From positions 1 to 28,142 of IMG/VR virus record IMGVR_UViG_3300010885_070806: a stretch of 28,142 nucleotides of DNA; one strand, written 5' to 3'. The translations under genes were made by a program, and so were the position numbers. Shown here one piece after another: positions 1 through 7,663 of this stretch (position 1 is the first letter of the stretch; every line of letters begins with the position of its first letter). This DNA is from a virus. The notes under the pieces were generated by a model. That model worked only from the letters and a program-made list of their open reading frames with translations, was not told the origin of the DNA and made no database searches.

Positions 1-991
1 AATCTTCAGTTTCTACTTGCACAACCCCATCTGGAATAATTGCAAATCGGCATTTACCTTCGTCTTCAACTTCTTGAGCAATTATCTTGCAAACACCATT
101 ACCTTCGTAAAGAACACAGTTTGCACACTTTACCCCAATTTCTTTAACATCATTCTCTTCTGGACTATCATATCCAGCCCAGATACCAGTTTCGTCTTCG
201 TTAAACTTTCCGTGCATTCTGGCAATTGCGGTTAGTGCGTCAGCAAGCATTGCTTCTTCTTCGGCAAGGTCTTCAGCAATCTTATCTAAGCCATCAATTG
301 ATTTAGATACGACTCTGTAACCTCCACCTCTTTTTTTGTATTCACGCACAAGCCATGCGTTTGCGTATGCCGATGGGTATACATCAAATTTTGCTTTAGC
401 CTCCGCTTTCACACGAGCATATAAAGCCGGGTTGGTCGGGACATTGACACTTGCTTTCTCAACATCCGTAGAGACATTAATTGGTTTTTTATCTTCTCTT
501 GTTTGAGTTGACTCAGCTCTTTGTTTTCTATTTACAGCTGAGCGAATTTGCTCCGGAGACATTCTTGCAGCACGGGCTGCGGGTACGCATTTAGGATATT
601 TCCCACTACTAGCATCAGACCTACCACATGGGGCAAAACCGCCTCCAGCTTTTGGCCTAGAGAGATCAACCCAATTTTCTTCAAACCACTGAGTTAAACT
701 TTTTTCAATATCATCAATAAGCATTTGAGTTTTGTTTTTGACTTTCTTCTTTTTATTTTTTGCAGGGTATCCTTGTTGAGGTTTTTTTAAACCTGAAGCC
801 ATAGAAGAGGTAGTTACTTCATTTATTTTTTCTTTATAACCATTTAATCTAGCAGCAACACCCTGAAGCCTGGCTTTATTTTTAGCTTGCTTCATGGATA
901 GGTCATTACCTTCAGTGTATGTATAACACATACCTTGTTCGCCCCATTTATAACCGGGCTTACCACTATTTGAGCAAGAGTTAATTGGCAT
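1..991 (-). CDS. DUF5872-like phage protein, partial (C-terminus beyond left edge)
   Basis: I translated the minus strand by hand from the ATG at 991. It stays open for 330 codons to the window edge, so the C-terminus is missing. Near residues 5-25 is a GKPGYKWGEQGMCYTY segment. Around residues 115-155 is a WVDLSRPKAGGGFAPCGRSD...KYPKCVPAARAARM segment, which I recognise as the DUF5872-type domain common in marine phages. A KFDVYPSAYANAWLVREYKKRG block follows near residue 210. Close to the edge is a four-cysteine cluster, CANCVLYEGNGVCK then GKCRF, which could bind a metal or an iron-sulfur cluster. It is the last gene seen in the minus-strand operon. The function is unknown; related blocks occur beside or within head-maturation proteins, so a structural role is possible. 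The family names are from memory and need a profile search. Confidence 0.85.
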   Translation of the reverse strand, partial: MPINSCSNSGKPGYKWGEQGMCYTYTEGNDLSMKQAKNKARLQGVAARLNGYKEKINEVTTSSMASGLKKPQQGYPAKNKKKKVKNKTQMLIDDIEKSLTQWFEENWVDLSRPKAGGGFAPCGRSDASSGKYPKCVPAARAARMSPEQIRSAVNRKQRAESTQTREDKKPINVSTDVEKASVNVPTNPALYARVKAEAKAKFDVYPSAYANAWLVREYKKRGGGYRVVSKSIDGLDKIAEDLAEEEAMLADALTAIARMHGKFNEDETGIWAGYDSPEENDVKEIGVKCANCVLYEGNGVCKIIAQEVEDEGKCRFAIIPDGVVQVETED

Positions 992-1010
992 AATCTATAA
1001 TTTTATCACA

Positions 1011-1301
1011 TTATTCGTAAATTGAAACAACATCTTCTTGCTCCCATCTTTGTACCGGAATCTTAACTTTCCAAAAATAATGAGCGGCATCCTCGGATGA
1101 ATAAACTATACGAGCATAAGCTTGTTTTGCTCCTTCGTCATAAACTGAGCATTTTGCATTAGGGCAAAAATATAAAGCTTTATATTGATATTTATCTTCA
1201 TGCCAATGCACTGCATTAACAACAACAAGAATTTTATTACAATATGGGCATGTTTTAGTCGGGTAAGGAAAATCTTTAATCAGTTGACCCAGTATCATCA
1301 T
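1011..1301 (-). CDS. small zinc-ribbon-like protein
   Basis: This 96-residue protein has CPYC near residue 18 and CPNAKC near residue 46. Two such cysteine pairs about 28 residues apart are the usual layout of a zinc ribbon. Between them lies an aromatic and histidine-rich stretch (HWHEDKYQYKALYF). The gene overlaps the end of the upstream acidic gene by about 26 bases in another frame. Two adjacent ATG codons are possible starts. The GAGGT ribosome-binding sequence sits only two bases before the first and five before the second (1298), so the second may be used. I do not recognise a specific family. A nucleic-acid-binding or regulatory role would fit a phage zinc ribbon, but that is inference. 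Confidence 0.75.
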   Translation of the reverse strand: MMILGQLIKDFPYPTKTCPYCNKILVVVNAVHWHEDKYQYKALYFCPNAKCSVYDEGAKQAYARIVYSSEDAAHYFWKVKIPVQRWEQEDVVSIYE

Positions 1302-1566
1302 CTACCTCATCATCATCGTCTTCATCTTCGTTAAAGATTTTTTTTCTTAAAATAAAATTAATAATTTCATCAAGTTTAGATTTGGCAATCTCAACACCAT
1401 CCATTAAAGAATTTACTTCATCAATTGACATTGAGTAATTGTCATCAGGAGACATTATTACAAAAACCGGAAGATAACTTTTTTCATAAGGAACTGCTTT
1501 AATAATTATTTGCAAACTCTTAACATCTTCTAAGTCTGTATTATCTTCAAAATTTGAAATTTTCAT
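1276..1566 (-). CDS. acidic hypothetical protein
   Basis: This 96-residue protein has no family I recognise. The first 70 residues look like a compact alpha/beta fold (SLQIIIKAVPYEKSYLPVFVIMSPDD, then a helix around VNSLMDGVEIAKSKLDEIINFIL). The tail is a run of Asp and Glu (EDEDDDDEVDDD) that is probably disordered, so the protein could be a DNA mimic or simply a soluble acidic protein. Its ATG lies inside the stop of the upstream membrane-protein gene (AAATGA), and its own end overlaps the zinc-ribbon gene. The three are therefore almost certainly translationally coupled. Confidence 0.7.
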   Translation of the reverse strand: MKISNFEDNTDLEDVKSLQIIIKAVPYEKSYLPVFVIMSPDDNYSMSIDEVNSLMDGVEIAKSKLDEIINFILRKKIFNEDEDDDDEVDDDTGSTD

Positions 1567-1844
1567 TTGTTACCTTTGTTTCTTTTTTTAAAATTAGTAT
1601 TAATAATACTATTAAAATCTGAGATAGATTTATGGTCAATCTTTTGACTTTTATTTTTAGCGTTATTAATTTTATTAATATCTTCTTTATTTAAAGGTTT
1701 AATAAATCTAATCCATTGATATGTTAATAGTATTAATAATGCATTTATTAAACTTAAATCTACATTAAGTAATTGCATACTAGTATACTTAATACAAACA
1801 CTAGCAACAAAACTCCAGATCAACCAAAAAAATAAAGCAGTCAT
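1563..1844 (-). CDS. small membrane protein with two predicted helices
   Basis: This 93-residue protein has a hydrophobic N-terminal helix (about residues 3-20, ALFFWLIWSFVASVCIKY) and a second helix (about 27-48, including INALLILLTYQWIRFI). A basic, lysine- and asparagine-rich soluble tail follows. Read on the minus strand, an AAGGAG ribosome-binding site sits four bases before the ATG, so this is the first gene of the leftward operon. It is not assignable to a family. A two-helix protein with a basic tail can be a holin or an envelope-interacting early protein, but nothing here decides it. A copy of the AGCATACTA-type repeat lies inside its coding sequence at 1775-1792. Confidence 0.7.
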   Translation of the reverse strand: MTALFFWLIWSFVASVCIKYTSMQLLNVDLSLINALLILLTYQWIRFIKPLNKEDINKINNAKNKSQKIDHKSISDFNSIINTNFKKRNKGNK

Positions 1845-2055
1845 AAATCTCCTTGTGTAAATATTATCAGAGAATTACGAAAAACTTTTGTAATCACCAG
1901 AAAATTTTTTATTCTTGTGGTATGCTTACGCATGCAAGGCGTACCAGCATACTATGTATACTAAGTATACTTAATAAACTTATATACAATAAGCATACTA
2001 GTGTACTAAGCATGCTAGTGTACTAGCAGTATTAATTTTGGTTTTAAGCAAAACA
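1845..2055. promoter_or_regulatory. divergent control region between leftward and rightward operons
   Basis: This 211-base gap separates the head-to-head operons and holds no plausible gene. It is very AT-rich and dense in short palindromes: TAAGTATACTTA at 1962-1973 is a perfect 12-base palindrome, and GCATGC occurs at 1930-1935 and within 2009-2016. TATACT hexamers, the -10 sequence seen before other genes here, occur at 1957-1962 and 1966-1971. The arrangement resembles an operator region or phage switch, but I cannot place start sites with certainty. Confidence 0.55.
1946..2025. repeat. three copies of a 17-18 bp AGCATRCTA...TACTA element
   Basis: The copies are AGCATACTATGTATACTA at 1946-1963, AGCATACTAGTGTACTA at 1992-2008, and AGCATGCTAGTGTACTA at 2009-2025. 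The last two are directly adjacent and differ at one base. A related copy, GCATACTAGTATACTTAA, lies at 1775-1792, and the core CTAGTATACTT recurs at 23641-23651 before the oxygenase cassette. Copies in the divergent gap suggest a protein-binding operator; an iteron-like origin element is the alternative. Confidence 0.6.
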
Positions 2056-2310
2056 ATGGTAAAGTTAAACATGAAAATAATTGCAGTTGTGGAATCTGAT
2101 GATTACGGCCCGGCTGCAATTCTTGACCCCACGCATATTACCATTACAAGATTCAATGGATTCTATCTTGCGGCTTCAAGATGTGTATTTACAAACACTC
2201 CAATTACTTGTGAAATTTCTGAAGAAACAGCTCTTTCTCTTATTCAAAAAGGTGTACAATGTTTAAATATGTCAAGCAATAACAACACTTTAGAAATAGA
2301 GAAAGAGTAA
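2056..2310 (+). CDS. small hypothetical protein
   Basis: This protein is 84 residues from the ATG at 2056, or 79 from the ATG at 2071, which begins MKIIAVVESDDYG and may be the better start because it opens directly on a beta strand. Neither has a strong ribosome-binding site. The sequence alternates beta-type segments (IIAVVES, HITITRF, FYLAASRCVF) and ends in a short acidic tail. I recognise no family. It is the first gene rightward of the divergent control region, six bases before the glycosyltransferase start, so it belongs to that operon. Confidence 0.6.
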   Translation: MVKLNMKIIAVVESDDYGPAAILDPTHITITRFNGFYLAASRCVFTNTPITCEISEETALSLIQKGVQCLNMSSNNNTLEIEKE

Positions 2311-2316
2311 TGTTTG

Positions 2317-3330
2317 ATGAAAAAAATTAGTTGGTTTAGTCTTAACAATCAAGATGCATCTGGTGAATTTTGGTTCAGCCAAGGTTATCAACACGCTGCT
2401 TTAGAGACTATTCAAGCATTGAAGAAAAAAGAATGTGGTGTGTTTTATAACCGAGAAGATATTCCTTTTCATGTAAACTTCTGTCCTCCTCCTTACTATC
2501 AGAATAAATCAAAGTATACGGTTGGTTACACTCCTTGGGAGTCAACTAAAATTCCAGAACATTGGGTTTACAGTATGCAAAAATGCGATGAGATTTGGTC
2601 TACTTCAGAATTTATCAGCGACATATATCGGAAACAAAACGCAAATGCAAATATATATACAATACCTCATGGCGTGTCAGAAAATTTTTCTATATACGAT
2701 AGACAATTAACAGGAAGATTTGTTTTCTTGCATGTAGGTGGAGATAGTAAAAGAAAAAATGCTCAAATGGTTGTAGATGCATTTTTAGACTTATATGATG
2801 ACGATGATGATTATAGACTTGTTTTAAAATATAATAAATTTTGTACTGCGGAATGTTATGTTGATAACAAATTAGTTCCGGCTATTTATCATCCTCAAAT
2901 TATTGGTATTGGTGATAATTATACAGTAGATGAGTTAGTTGAGTTGTATCACAAATGTCATTGTATGGTTTATCCAACAATGGGAGAAGGTTTTGGCATG
3001 ATCCCTTTTGAATCAATTGCAACAGGTATGCCTACAATTCTTACTGATGCAACTGGTTGTAAAGATTTTTCTCATTATGGAATTCCTTTGTCGGCAAGTT
3101 TTGTAAAAGCAGACTGGCAAGATAATCTTTATGCAGCTGATACCGGTAACTGGGCGAGTCCTGATTTTGATGAACTATTGCACTTGATGTCTAGTGTTGT
3201 AAACGAATATGAGATTTACAAAAAGTTTTCTTTAAAATCAGCAAAAATTTTACACTCTGAGTTTTCATGGGCTATGACTGCTGATAAGATATTAAAGCGT
3301 TTAGAATTTTATGAAAATTCTTTGCTGTAA
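2317..3330 (+). CDS. glycosyltransferase, GT-B fold, GT4-like
   Basis: This 337-residue protein resembles GT1/GT4 family glycosyltransferases, which move a sugar from a nucleotide-sugar donor. The N-terminal half has the acceptor-side features of short phage and bacterial enzymes (YTVGYTPWESTKIPEHWV, then CDEIWSTSEFISDIY). A hinge-like YTIPHGV leads to the donor domain (FVFLHVGGDSKRKNAQMVVDAF). The signature GEGFGMIPFES carries the E-x7-E pair at residues 224 and 232, which normally contacts the donor. A TTG lies directly before the ATG at 2317; I prefer the ATG. The acceptor is unknown: candidates are phage DNA, virion proteins and host surface glycans. The gene is followed by a 69-base gap with a promoter, so it may be transcribed with the upstream small gene. 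Confidence 0.85.
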   Translation: MKKISWFSLNNQDASGEFWFSQGYQHAALETIQALKKKECGVFYNREDIPFHVNFCPPPYYQNKSKYTVGYTPWESTKIPEHWVYSMQKCDEIWSTSEFISDIYRKQNANANIYTIPHGVSENFSIYDRQLTGRFVFLHVGGDSKRKNAQMVVDAFLDLYDDDDDYRLVLKYNKFCTAECYVDNKLVPAIYHPQIIGIGDNYTVDELVELYHKCHCMVYPTMGEGFGMIPFESIATGMPTILTDATGCKDFSHYGIPLSASFVKADWQDNLYAADTGNWASPDFDELLHLMSSVVNEYEIYKKFSLKSAKILHSEFSWAMTADKILKRLEFYENSLL

Positions 3331-3346
3331 TCCTTAGTAATATTCA

Positions 3347-3394
3347 TTGACTTTAACTTTTTACATAGTAAACTAGTTATTCATTTCGCGGAGG
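3347..3394 (+). promoter_or_regulatory. promoter and ribosome-binding site for ribonucleotide reductase
   Basis: TTGACT (3347-3352) and TAAACT (3369-3374) are 16 bases apart, a good sigma-70-type pair. A strong GGAGG (3390-3394) lies five bases before the TTG at 3400. The strong ribosome-binding site is the reason to accept the TTG start codon. Confidence 0.55.
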
Positions 3395-3399
3395 CCAAA

Positions 3400-5328
3400 T
3401 TGTCGTTATTAACTTATGATTTTATAAATTCCTATTCCCAAAAACAAGTTCCTTGGGGTTTTGGAGGGCTAGGAGAAGTTGTTTATCTAAGAACATATAG
3501 CAGAAAAATTGATGGCACAGATAGGACAGAAACATGGGTGGAAACCATTAAAAGAATTATTGATGGTGCTGTAGAAATCGGCGTTCCGTTTACACAACAA
3601 GAAGCAGAATCTTTGTTTGATCACATGTTTAATTTAAAATGTAGCGTGTCTGGTCGTGCGTTGTGGCAATTAGGAACACCTTTGGTTTCTAAATTATCAG
3701 GCACATCTCTTAATAATTGTTTTTTTACTAATATTGAAAAAATTGAAGACTTTGAATTATTGTTTGATTATCTGATGCTTGGTGGAGGAGTTGGTTTTTC
3801 TGTAGAGCGTTCTAAGATTCATGATCTGCCAAAAGTAAAACAAGTGGAGAAGATTATTGCTGAAAGAACCAATGATGCTGATTTCATTATCCCAGATTCA
3901 AGGCAAGGCTGGAGAGAGTTGTTGTCAAAAGTTCTTGAGTCTTATTTTGTAACAGGAAAATCTTTTACATACTCAACAATTCTTATTAGAGAATTTGGTG
4001 CACCATTAAAAACTTTTGGTGGCACAGCATCTGGTCCAGGGGCTTTAGTAGATGGTATTGCTGATATTTGTAAAGTGCTTAACAACAGAGTAGGTAAAAA
4101 ACTTCGTTCAATAGATGTCCTTGATATTTGTAACATCATTGGAAGAATTGTTGTATCTGGTTCATCTCGCCGTTCGGCGCAGATTGCAATTGGAGACCCT
4201 GATGATGTTTTGTTTTTGAGAGCAAAAAACTGGGGTTCAGGAGACATTCCTGCTTGGCGATCAAACAGTAACAATTCAATTTATGCAGATGCATACAGTG
4301 AAATTATGCCTGAATTATGGCGAGGCTATGATGGTACAGGTGAACCGTATGGCTTACTTAATAGAAAACTAGCAAGAACTTATGGTCGTGTTGGAGAAAA
4401 AAATCCAGACCCAACAATTGAAGGGTTTAACCCATGTGCAGAAATTGCTCTTGGAGATGGAGAGTCTTGTAATCTTTCAACTATCTTTTTGCCAAACATT
4501 GATTCATTGTCTCAATTTAAAGAAATTAGCAAATTACTTTATATGATTCAAAAACAAATTTCTAAGTTATCTTATCCATATGAAAAAACAAATACTATTG
4601 TTCATAAAAATTCAAGACTCGGGCAATCCGTAACTGGGATTCTGCAATGCGATGAAGAAAAAATTGGATGGCTAGACGAAGTTTATAAATATATTAAAAA
4701 CTTTGATAAAGAATATTCAGCTAAAAATGGCTGGGGTCCTTCTGTAAGACTTACAACGGTGCAGCCATCAGGAACGCTTTCTTTACTCCCAGGCGTTACT
4801 CCTGGAATACATCCAGCATTTGCTCCATATTACATCAGAAGAGTTCGTTTTAATTCTGTTGACCCTCTTGTTGATGTTTGTCGCAAACGAGGTTATAAAA
4901 TTGTTTGGGATAAAGGGTTAGATGGTCGTGAAGATCACACCAAATATGTTGTTGAATTCCCATGCAAGTCCCCAGAAAACTCTGTGCTTGCAAAAAACAT
5001 GACGGCTGTTGATCAGCTTGAGTGGGTTAAAAAACTTCAAACTATTTGGGCTGATAATGCTGTTTCTGTAACTGTCTATTATCGTAAAGAAGAGCTTGAA
5101 TCCATTAAAGAATGGTTATCCAAGAATTATGATAAATCAATTAAGTCAGTATCTTTCTTGCTTCATGTTGATCATAACTTTGTATTGCCTCCATATGAAG
5201 AAATTTCTGAAAACGAATATAATTCGGCAGTTTCAAAGCTTGATTTATCAATTCCGGCAGTTGTTGTTCACGAAACAGAGCTGTTATCTCTTGATGATTG
5301 CGCTACAGGGGCTTGCCCAATCCGTTAA
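3400..5328 (+). CDS. nrdJ: adenosylcobalamin-dependent (class II) ribonucleoside-triphosphate reductase
   Basis: This enzyme makes deoxyribonucleotides for phage replication using a B12-generated radical. The 642-residue protein matches the monomeric class II type (Lactobacillus leichmannii RTPR). Key residues visible are NNCFFTNI with C107, one of the active-site redox pair; NPCAEI with N344, C346 (thiyl radical) and E348; and ESCNLS with C357, the redox partner. The spacing of 11 between C346 and C357 equals that of C408/C419 in the reference enzyme. The C-terminal CATGACPIR supplies the swinging pair C634 and C639, with the same spacing of five as C731/C736. The protein is about 100 residues shorter than the bacterial enzyme, as is usual for viral forms. 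It starts at TTG behind a strong GGAGG. No oxygen or second subunit is needed, so it works alone in the host cytoplasm. Confidence 0.95.
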   Translation: MSLLTYDFINSYSQKQVPWGFGGLGEVVYLRTYSRKIDGTDRTETWVETIKRIIDGAVEIGVPFTQQEAESLFDHMFNLKCSVSGRALWQLGTPLVSKLSGTSLNNCFFTNIEKIEDFELLFDYLMLGGGVGFSVERSKIHDLPKVKQVEKIIAERTNDADFIIPDSRQGWRELLSKVLESYFVTGKSFTYSTILIREFGAPLKTFGGTASGPGALVDGIADICKVLNNRVGKKLRSIDVLDICNIIGRIVVSGSSRRSAQIAIGDPDDVLFLRAKNWGSGDIPAWRSNSNNSIYADAYSEIMPELWRGYDGTGEPYGLLNRKLARTYGRVGEKNPDPTIEGFNPCAEIALGDGESCNLSTIFLPNIDSLSQFKEISKLLYMIQKQISKLSYPYEKTNTIVHKNSRLGQSVTGILQCDEEKIGWLDEVYKYIKNFDKEYSAKNGWGPSVRLTTVQPSGTLSLLPGVTPGIHPAFAPYYIRRVRFNSVDPLVDVCRKRGYKIVWDKGLDGREDHTKYVVEFPCKSPENSVLAKNMTAVDQLEWVKKLQTIWADNAVSVTVYYRKEELESIKEWLSKNYDKSIKSVSFLLHVDHNFVLPPYEEISENEYNSAVSKLDLSIPAVVVHETELLSLDDCATGACPIR

Positions 5329-5330
5329 TA

Positions 5331-5400
5331 TTCAAAAACTAGATAACTTGCACTATACTTTGTTAAGAATGTTCATTTTTTAATAAAAATGATGTATACT
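5331..5400 (+). promoter_or_regulatory. two tandem sigma-70-like promoters before the head module
   Basis: TTCAAA (5331-5336) with TATACT (5354-5359) and TTCATT (5372-5377) with TATACT (5395-5400) each have 17-base spacers. The second -10 ends only eight bases before the ATG at 5409, which predicts a leaderless transcript; the gene indeed lacks a ribosome-binding site. The -35 boxes are weak matches, so the -10 boxes carry most of the evidence. Confidence 0.5.
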
Positions 5401-5408
5401 GTGTATCA

Positions 5409-5744
5409 ATGGGATACGATACTATCAAAAAAAGTAACCTTTGGGTTCCAGAAAGAACATTTGGTGTATGCATGTGGATTTTGCCTAACGGTAAACCACT
5501 AATGGATGCAGATGGCAATGTGCTTTCAGCAGAAGGTTTTGTTGGTGATCCTGATATAGAAAAAAGAGTTCTTGAAGCTGGTATTTATTGGTCAGGTTCA
5601 GATGAAGGGGATGTTGCTTGGGTTCACGGGGCAAGAAAAATTTCTTCTTCAGAAAGAGATGATCAAGCCGATAGACTTAACAATGGGCTGCTACCAGACC
5701 CGTATGAAGATTTTTTTGACGGATTGAGGAAACATGGAAGATAA
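5409..5744 (+). CDS. conserved-looking hypothetical protein preceding the portal gene
   Basis: This 111-residue protein begins MGYDTIKKSNLWVPERTFGVCMW and ends in a helical, charged segment, DPYEDFFDGLRKHGR. The first half reads like a beta-rich domain (a GKPLMDADGNVL turn), and the middle contains IYWSGSDEGDVAWVHGARK. I do not recognise a family. The gene sits directly behind two promoter-like sequences and overlaps the portal start by 11 bases, so it is coupled to the head module. A role in packaging or head assembly is possible by position only. Its start has no Shine-Dalgarno sequence, which fits a leaderless message. Confidence 0.8.
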   Translation: MGYDTIKKSNLWVPERTFGVCMWILPNGKPLMDADGNVLSAEGFVGDPDIEKRVLEAGIYWSGSDEGDVAWVHGARKISSSERDDQADRLNNGLLPDPYEDFFDGLRKHGR

Positions 5745-7347
5745 CAGAATGACACATATAGAAGACACCGAGGTTCTGGGTGAAATTGATGACATTAATT
5801 ATTTTGGCTTTGAGACATCTGTTATAAATGATGACCCATTTGCTAAAGTAAATTTTAATAATCTTTCTACAAAGATGAAAAGAAAAGCTCAACGGTTAGC
5901 TAAAAAATATGAAGGTATTGATGGCGTATCTACAAAATATATTGATCCTGAAACACTTGATGGTTATTCCCTTTATGACATAGTAAACCCACCATACGAT
6001 TTGGATACATTGGCGGGTCTTTATGATTCTAGCGCTGTTCATAACGCTTCTGTTGCTGCAAGAGTTATGAACACAGTTGGTTTAGGTTTTGAGTTTATTG
6101 AAACATTAAAAGCAAAAAGAAAAATTGAAAAAGCGTCTAATGATCCTGACAAACTTGCAAAAATTCGTAAAATGCTTCAAGATGAAAAAGAAAGACTTGA
6201 ACAAATTTTTGAAGATACCAATAAGGAAGAAACTTTTCTTGAAACAATGGTAAAAGTTTGGCAAGATGTTCTTACCATTGGAAATGGTTATTTAGAGATT
6301 GGTCGTAATAACTCTGGCGAGATTGGATACATTGGTCATATTCCTGGCACCTTAATGAGAGTTAGGCGTAAACGGGATGGTTATGTGCAAATTGCTAGAA
6401 GTAATAAAATTTCAGCGGTGTTTTTCAGAAACTTTGGCGACTCTGAAACAGAAGACCCAATTAATACAGATGTTAACCCTAATGAAATTATTCATTTCAA
6501 AACATATTCTCCTAAAAATACCTACTACGGTATTCCTTCTGCTGTTTCTGCAGCATCTGCTATTGTTGGTGACAAGTTTGCTAAAGAATACAATATTGAT
6601 TATTTTGAAAACAAAGCTATTCCTCGTTATGCAATTGTGCTTAAAGGGGCAAAGCTTAGCAATAAATCAAAACAAGAATTGATTAATTATTTTAGAAAAG
6701 AAGTAAAAGGTCGCAATCATGGTACTTTAGTTATTCCTCTACCTGCATCAATTGGTTCGGATAGCGATATTCGTTTTGAAAAACTAGAAGCCGGTATACA
6801 AGATGCTTCGTTTGATAAATACCGTAAATCCAACAGAGATGAAATTTTGGTTGCAAACAGAGTCCCGGCTCCTAAAGTTGGTGTATATGATAACGCGAAC
6901 CTTGCAGTATCAAGAGATGCTGATAAAACATTTAAGATGCAAGTTATTGGCCCTGATCAATCTGTTATTGAAAAAAGATTGAATAGAGTAATTCATGAAT
7001 TTAGCGATTTGCTTATTATGCAGTTTAAACGCATTGACTTGATTGATGAAGATATTCAATCTAGAATTAATGATAGATATTTGAGAACAGAAGTTATTTC
7101 TCCAAACGAGGTTAGATCATCTCTTGGTCTTACTGAGAGAACTGATGGAGATGTACCTTTGCCGTTCCCAACAAAAATTAAGAAAGAACAATCTGGGCCA
7201 GGGGCTCCGGTTGGAAATTCTAATAATATATCTTCTCAGCCAAGAAACGCTCGCTCTGATACACCGGAAGGTTCTTCAGACCCACGAGCATCTGGAGATC
7301 AGGCTGAGAGAGGTCAAGTACAAGATACCACAGGAGGTTCTGAATGA
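5734..7347 (+). CDS. phage portal protein (PBSX/HK97-like)
   Basis: The portal forms the dodecameric ring at the capsid vertex through which DNA enters and leaves. The 537-residue length is normal. Features of the Phage_portal/PBSX family include a helical AARVMNTVGLGFEF segment near residue 110, VWQDVLTIGNGYLEIGRN near 175, the GHIPGTLMRVRR strand, NPNEIIHFKTYSPKNTYYGIPSAVSA around 250, and the helical FAKEYNIDYFENKAIPRYAIVL region. The tail after about residue 470 is Gly, Ser, Asp and Arg-rich and probably disordered. AGGA lies three bases before the ATG, inside the preceding gene. The stop overlaps the next gene's start (ATGA). The first 40 residues are acidic; an in-frame ATG at 5749 is an alternative start. 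Confidence 0.93.
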   Translation: MEDNRMTHIEDTEVLGEIDDINYFGFETSVINDDPFAKVNFNNLSTKMKRKAQRLAKKYEGIDGVSTKYIDPETLDGYSLYDIVNPPYDLDTLAGLYDSSAVHNASVAARVMNTVGLGFEFIETLKAKRKIEKASNDPDKLAKIRKMLQDEKERLEQIFEDTNKEETFLETMVKVWQDVLTIGNGYLEIGRNNSGEIGYIGHIPGTLMRVRRKRDGYVQIARSNKISAVFFRNFGDSETEDPINTDVNPNEIIHFKTYSPKNTYYGIPSAVSAASAIVGDKFAKEYNIDYFENKAIPRYAIVLKGAKLSNKSKQELINYFRKEVKGRNHGTLVIPLPASIGSDSDIRFEKLEAGIQDASFDKYRKSNRDEILVANRVPAPKVGVYDNANLAVSRDADKTFKMQVIGPDQSVIEKRLNRVIHEFSDLLIMQFKRIDLIDEDIQSRINDRYLRTEVISPNEVRSSLGLTERTDGDVPLPFPTKIKKEQSGPGAPVGNSNNISSQPRNARSDTPEGSSDPRASGDQAERGQVQDTTGGSE

Positions 7348-7619
7348 GTTACGATAACGGAATTGTTTTTTCTAATACAGCCGCAACTAGCACAAGCGGC
7401 ACAGGCGGAGTTGTTTCTTTAAATACACACACTAGCTGTATTCATTTTTACAATACTCATGCTACAACTAATGCTACGGTCAAACTAAATGGTGGTCCAC
7501 ATCAAGTGGTCATTCCAGCAATTAATAGCGGTGGGGGTTATGTTGAAATTGAAGGGGATTACACTACATTTCAAATTATGACTTCTGGCGTTACTTTAGC
7601 AGTCTATGCAATTGCATAA
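7344..7619 (+). CDS. small beta-rich structural protein, possible head decoration
   Basis: This 91-residue protein is rich in Thr, Ser, Gly and beta-strand patterns (CIHFYNTHATTNATVKLNG, HQVVIPAINSGGGYVEIEG, TFQIMTSGVTLAVYAIA). It resembles in style the small beta proteins of the fibre region, with an alternating hydrophobic pattern expected of a jelly-roll or Ig-like fold. AGGAGG lies six bases upstream and the start overlaps the portal stop, so it is translated with the portal. A virion structural role, perhaps decoration or connector, is an inference from position. No specific family is recognised. Confidence 0.75.
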   Translation: MSYDNGIVFSNTAATSTSGTGGVVSLNTHTSCIHFYNTHATTNATVKLNGGPHQVVIPAINSGGGYVEIEGDYTTFQIMTSGVTLAVYAIA

Positions 7620-7620
7620 T

Positions 7621-7649
7621 TTGCTTGTATTAAAATAATATAATATACT
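7621..7649 (+). promoter_or_regulatory. promoter before the protease-scaffold gene
   Basis: TTGCTT (7621-7626) and TATACT (7644-7649) are separated by exactly 17 bases, the best -35/-10 pair in the window. The -10 ends 14 bases before the ATG at 7664 and there is no ribosome-binding site between them, so the transcript would have almost no leader. It would supply protease, scaffold and capsid messages. Confidence 0.6.
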
Positions 7650-7663
7650 GTAAGATACAATAT

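Noticed and set aside
17-235. 72-codon + strand frame at the left edge
   Set aside because: It lies inside the 330-codon minus-strand frame that carries recognisable domains, and its product has no sensible features.
1946-2025. CRISPR array
   Set aside because: The repeats are 17-18 bases, two are adjacent with no spacer, and there are no cas genes; an operator-type cluster fits better.
1845-2055. tRNA or structured RNA gene in the divergent gap
   Set aside because: No cloverleaf, T-loop or CCA-like end is visible; the palindromes are short AT-rich repeats.
3942-4274. 110-codon minus-strand frame within the ribonucleotide reductase gene
   Set aside because: It is a shadow of the nrdJ-like coding region, which has all catalytic residues.
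5677-5892. Minus-strand frame across the portal start
   Set aside because: It overlaps two coupled + strand genes and has no ribosome-binding site.
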